In this document: piece after piece, positions 6,958 through 8,747 of the stretch | How the letters are laid out: each line of letters starts with the position of its first letter | Position numbering within the stretch: the stretch's first letter is position 1 | Origin: Balneolales bacterium | GTDB taxonomy: Bacteria; Bacteroidota; Rhodothermia; Balneolales; Natronogracilivirgulaceae | Length of the DNA: 8,747 bases | NCBI GenBank assembly: GCA_007127665.1 | Contig: SKYY01000032.1 | Location: 1 to 8,747 of the forward strand | Reading direction: 5' to 3' | The notes under the pieces: generated by a model | The model's input: only the letters and a program-made list of their open reading frames with translations | Told to the model about the DNA's origin: nothing | The model's database searches: none | Program-made: the position numbers and the translations under genes

Positions 6958-6973
6958 TTCAAATTTGGTACCA
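6958..6973 (-). promoter_or_regulatory. Promoter-like TGGTAC-N5-TTGAA before flhB
   Basis: On the minus strand TGGTAC, five bases, then TTGAA resembles a sigma-54 -24/-12 element (TGGCAC-N5-TTGCW) with two mismatches, one of them in the important -12 GC. It matches 13 of 18 positions of the element before flgF, each facing its own gene. If it were a sigma-54 promoter, transcription would start at about 6947, directly at the start codon, which argues against simple use. It also contains two overlapping 8-bp palindromes, CAAATTTG (6960-6967) and TGGTACCA (6966-6973), so an operator is an alternative. Confidence 0.25.
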
Positions 6974-6989
6974 GTCCATGAAAAAGGAG

Positions 6990-7038
6990 CCCTGCCGGAA
7001 ACAGGAGGGGTTGCAGGGGGCAGGTCCGGCCGGCAGGG
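6990..7038. repeat. Inverted repeat CCCTGCCGG / CCGGCAGGG
   Basis: Perfect 9-bp arms at 6990-6998 and 7030-7038 are separated by 31 bases in the flhB-flgF intergenic region. There is no T-tract, so it is not a standard terminator. It could be a looped operator or part of the flhB leader, or chance in GC-rich sequence. Confidence 0.4.
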
Positions 7039-7055
7039 GAAACAAAAGCCCTCAG

Positions 7056-7077
7056 CCGCGGAAAACATTTCCTGCGG
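7056..7077. repeat. Strong hairpin in the divergent intergenic region
   Basis: CCGCGGAAA pairs with TTTCC(T)GCGG across a 3-base ACA loop: nine base pairs with a single bulged T at 7073. No T-run follows on either strand. It lies about midway between flhB and flgF and may serve as a regulator site, or as RNA structure if a transcript crosses it. Function is inference only. Confidence 0.45.
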
Positions 7078-7136
7078 ATGAACGGGTCTCCCTTTGCGGA
7101 AAAGTCGATGATGCCTGCTGCAGGCCGCCGGCACTG

Positions 7137-7152
7137 TGGCACACATTTTGAA
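7137..7152 (+). promoter_or_regulatory. Sigma-54-like promoter candidate before flgF
   Basis: TGGCAC (7137-7142), five bases, then TTGAA (7148-7152) fits the sigma-54 consensus TGGCAC-N5-TTGCW in spacing and sequence, except that the -12 GC reads GA. The predicted start would be near 7162, leaving a leader of about 30 bases before the flgF ATG. Rod genes are sigma-54 dependent in several flagellated groups (for example Vibrio and Campylobacter), which makes this plausible, but the -12 mismatch keeps it tentative. Confidence 0.4.
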
Positions 7153-7193
7153 TGTAAGGTAGGGTACACAGGAAAAAACAGAAGCTTAATCCC

Positions 7194-7934
7194 ATGATTG
7201 ACAGACTACAATCCCAGATGCAGGCCATGCAGATGTTGTCCCGGGCGCAGGAGGTCACGGCAAACAATCTGGCAAACCTCAATACACCCGGGTTCAAGGC
7301 CGACAAGCTGTTCCACCGTATCCTGACAGAACAGATAGACGGAGAGCAGGTGTCGCGGACGGTTCCCATGCAGCATATTTCTCTGGCGCAGGGAGAACTG
7401 GAGCCGACAGGCGGCACATTCGATTTTGCCATTGTAGGCAGCGGTTTCTTTGTTGTTGAAGATGACGGGCAGTCCAATCTGACACGCAACGGCCGTTTCC
7501 AGCTGGATTCTGACGGATACCTCAGAAATGACCGGGGCGGTTATGTGATGGGGCAATCCGGGCGTATCTACATCCCCGAGTTCTTCCATGCCACAGACCG
7601 GGAGCATGGGGAGGCCCGCCTTGAAGTGGCAAAAGACGGTACCATCAGACTGAATGACGAGGTCTATGACCGGCTTAAGGTTGTCAGGCCGGAAAACCCA
7701 TCCACCCTTGAACGCAGGGGCAACGCCTATTTCACGGTCCCGGGGACCAGTTTGATACAACAGGATCCGGAGAGCGAGGTGGTCCAGGGATTTTTTGAAA
7801 AGGGGAATGTACAGTCGCTGAGCGAAATGACCGACATGATCAAAAACATGCAGATGTTCGAAACGCAACAGCGGGCCATGAGAACGACGGACGAAATGTT
7901 GTCTCAAGCAACCAGTGCGCTGGGAAGATTCTAA
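7194..7934 (+). CDS. flgF: Flagellar proximal rod protein FlgF
   Basis: This 246-residue protein belongs to the rod/hook family. The N-terminal rod motif ANNLANLNTPGFKAD (23-37) marks the start region. The central D1-type core contains FDFAIVGSGFFVVED (76-90) and TRNGRFQLDSDGYL (97-110). The C-terminal coiled-coil segment (205-235, NVQSLSEMTDMIKNMQMFE) is what packs into the rod. Such proteins are exported by the FlhA/FlhB gate without a cleaved signal peptide, and none is seen. FlgF rather than FlgG is chosen because a clearer FlgG follows and flgF-flgG is a common order. No close SD precedes the ATG (the nearest AGGA is about 20 bases away), but the start matches the family. The gene is divergent from flhB and 22 bp ahead of flgG. 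A generic FlgF/FlgG-like rod protein is the alternative name. Confidence 0.88.
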   Translation: MIDRLQSQMQAMQMLSRAQEVTANNLANLNTPGFKADKLFHRILTEQIDGEQVSRTVPMQHISLAQGELEPTGGTFDFAIVGSGFFVVEDDGQSNLTRNGRFQLDSDGYLRNDRGGYVMGQSGRIYIPEFFHATDREHGEARLEVAKDGTIRLNDEVYDRLKVVRPENPSTLERRGNAYFTVPGTSLIQQDPESEVVQGFFEKGNVQSLSEMTDMIKNMQMFETQQRAMRTTDEMLSQATSALGRF

Positions 7935-7946
7935 AACCAAAAATGA

Positions 7947-7951
7947 AAGGA
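7947..7951 (+). promoter_or_regulatory. Shine-Dalgarno site of flgG
   Basis: AAGGA lies five bases before the flgG ATG at 7957, within the 22-bp gap after the flgF stop, and fixes the flgG start. Confidence 0.7.
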
Positions 7952-7956
7952 ATACT

Positions 7957-8747
7957 ATGTTTAGAGCTCTGAGTACAGGGGCACTCGGTATGAGCGCCCA
8001 GCAACGATCGGTAGATAACATTGCCAATAACCTTGCCAATGTGAATACAACCGGTTACAAACGCACCTCTATTGCTTTTCAGGACATGTTCTATGAAAAA
8101 GTGGCCTCTTCCAGCCATGGTGCCGCCGCAAGCCGACCGGCAAACGATGGCCCGTCTCTTGAGATCGGCCATGGCTCACAAGCCGTGGCCACGTTGCGGA
8201 ACTTCATGCAGGGGCCGGTTGAGGAAACCGGTGCCGCCCTGGATATTGCCATCAGCGGATCGGGCTTTTTCCAGATCGAGCTTCCGGACGGCAGTGTTGC
8301 CTATACGCGTGACGGGAATTTCTCCCGGGATGCCACCGGCCTCATGGTCAACAATTCCGGCTTGCCGCTTAATGATATGATCGAAATACCCATGGAAGCA
8401 GTTGGCATTGAAATCTCGCAAAGCGGCGTGGTAACAGCACAAATGGCCGGTGACGGCGGCCAGCTGGACCTGGGCCAGATTGAAATTGCCAAGTTTATCA
8501 ATCCGTCGGGACTGACCGCACTGGGCGACAATCTCTTTGCCGAAACCGAGGCCTCGGGAATGCCGTTTTACGGCAACCCCGGAGAGCCGGGCTTTGGTGT
8601 GCTTCGCCAGGGATATCTTGAACAGTCCAATGTGGATATCGTCAACGAAATGGTCAAACTGATTGAGGCCCAGAGGGCCTACGAAACCAATTCCAAGGTA
8701 GTTCAAACCGCTGAGGACATGATGTCAGTCACCAACGGTATTAAAAG
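7957..8747 (+). CDS. flgG: Flagellar distal rod protein FlgG (3' end cut by window)
   Basis: The open frame gives 263 complete residues and runs off the window. FlgG proteins are usually about 260 residues, so only a few residues and the stop should be missing. The N-terminus MFRALSTGALGMSAQQ and the rod motif ANNLANVNTTGYKRT (23-37) are typical. The core has LDIAISGSGFFQIELPDG (95-112) and AYTRDGNFSRDATG (115-128). The C-terminal LEQSNVDIVNEMVKLIEAQR (221-240), followed by AYETNSKVVQTAEDMM, is the FlgG helix signature. FlgG builds the distal rod, exported through the type III apparatus and assembled in the periplasm. It follows flgF by 22 bp with a good SD, so the two are co-transcribed. The usual next genes (flgA, flgH, flgI) would lie to the right. 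Confidence 0.95.
   Translation, partial: MFRALSTGALGMSAQQRSVDNIANNLANVNTTGYKRTSIAFQDMFYEKVASSSHGAAASRPANDGPSLEIGHGSQAVATLRNFMQGPVEETGAALDIAISGSGFFQIELPDGSVAYTRDGNFSRDATGLMVNNSGLPLNDMIEIPMEAVGIEISQSGVVTAQMAGDGGQLDLGQIEIAKFINPSGLTALGDNLFAETEASGMPFYGNPGEPGFGVLRQGYLEQSNVDIVNEMVKLIEAQRAYETNSKVVQTAEDMMSVTNGIK

Noticed and set aside
7104..7111. GTCGATGA as a sigma-28 -10 element before flgF
   Set aside because: It matches GCCGATAA at only six of eight bases and no TAAA-type -35 lies at the required distance upstream.
7206..8039. Minus-strand 277-codon open frame opposite flgF and the start of flgG
   Set aside because: It is antisense to two well-supported rod genes, with a Cys/His/Leu-rich shadow composition and no domain.

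Overview
The window is a flagellar biosynthesis locus from a Gram-negative-style flagellated bacterium of moderate GC content. It has clear Shine-Dalgarno (SD) sites before at least three genes. The gene set (flhB, flhA, flhF, flhG, fliA with rod genes flgF and flgG) occurs in many phyla. The unusual FlhF and FlhG sequences suggest a lineage away from the well-studied Proteobacteria and Bacillota. A Bacteroidota-relative such as Balneolota/Rhodothermota is one guess, but nothing here proves it.

Layout. Positions 1-90 hold two repeat blocks: a 25-bp minisatellite unit in two perfect copies at the window edge, and a short hexanucleotide array. From 6946 down to about 82, on the minus strand, runs one tightly packed cluster: flhB, flhA, flhF, flhG, a small two-helix membrane protein, fliA and, after a 56-bp gap, a small basic protein. 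flhA/flhF and flhF/flhG each share an ATGA stop-start overlap, and all gaps from flhB to fliA are under 20 bp, so this is almost certainly one operon. A roughly 240-bp divergent intergenic region (6956-7193) holds dyad symmetries and two matching, outward-facing promoter-like motifs. Rightward from 7194 are flgF and flgG; flgG runs off the window end and lacks only its last few codons.

How the parts work together. FlhA and FlhB are the export-gate and substrate-switch proteins of the flagellar type III secretion apparatus. FlhF and FlhG set the position and number of flagella. FliA (sigma-28) switches on late genes. FlgF and FlgG are rod proteins exported through that apparatus. The two small proteins are unrecognised but sit where co-regulated accessory flagellar factors would be expected.

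The most interesting point is a matched pair of deviations. FlhF keeps its P-loop but has lost key residues of the SRP-type GTPase motifs G2, G3 and G4. FlhG lacks the N-terminal DQAxxLR helix that normally stimulates FlhF GTPase activity. Together they suggest that the FlhF-FlhG switch here works without the canonical stimulated GTP hydrolysis.
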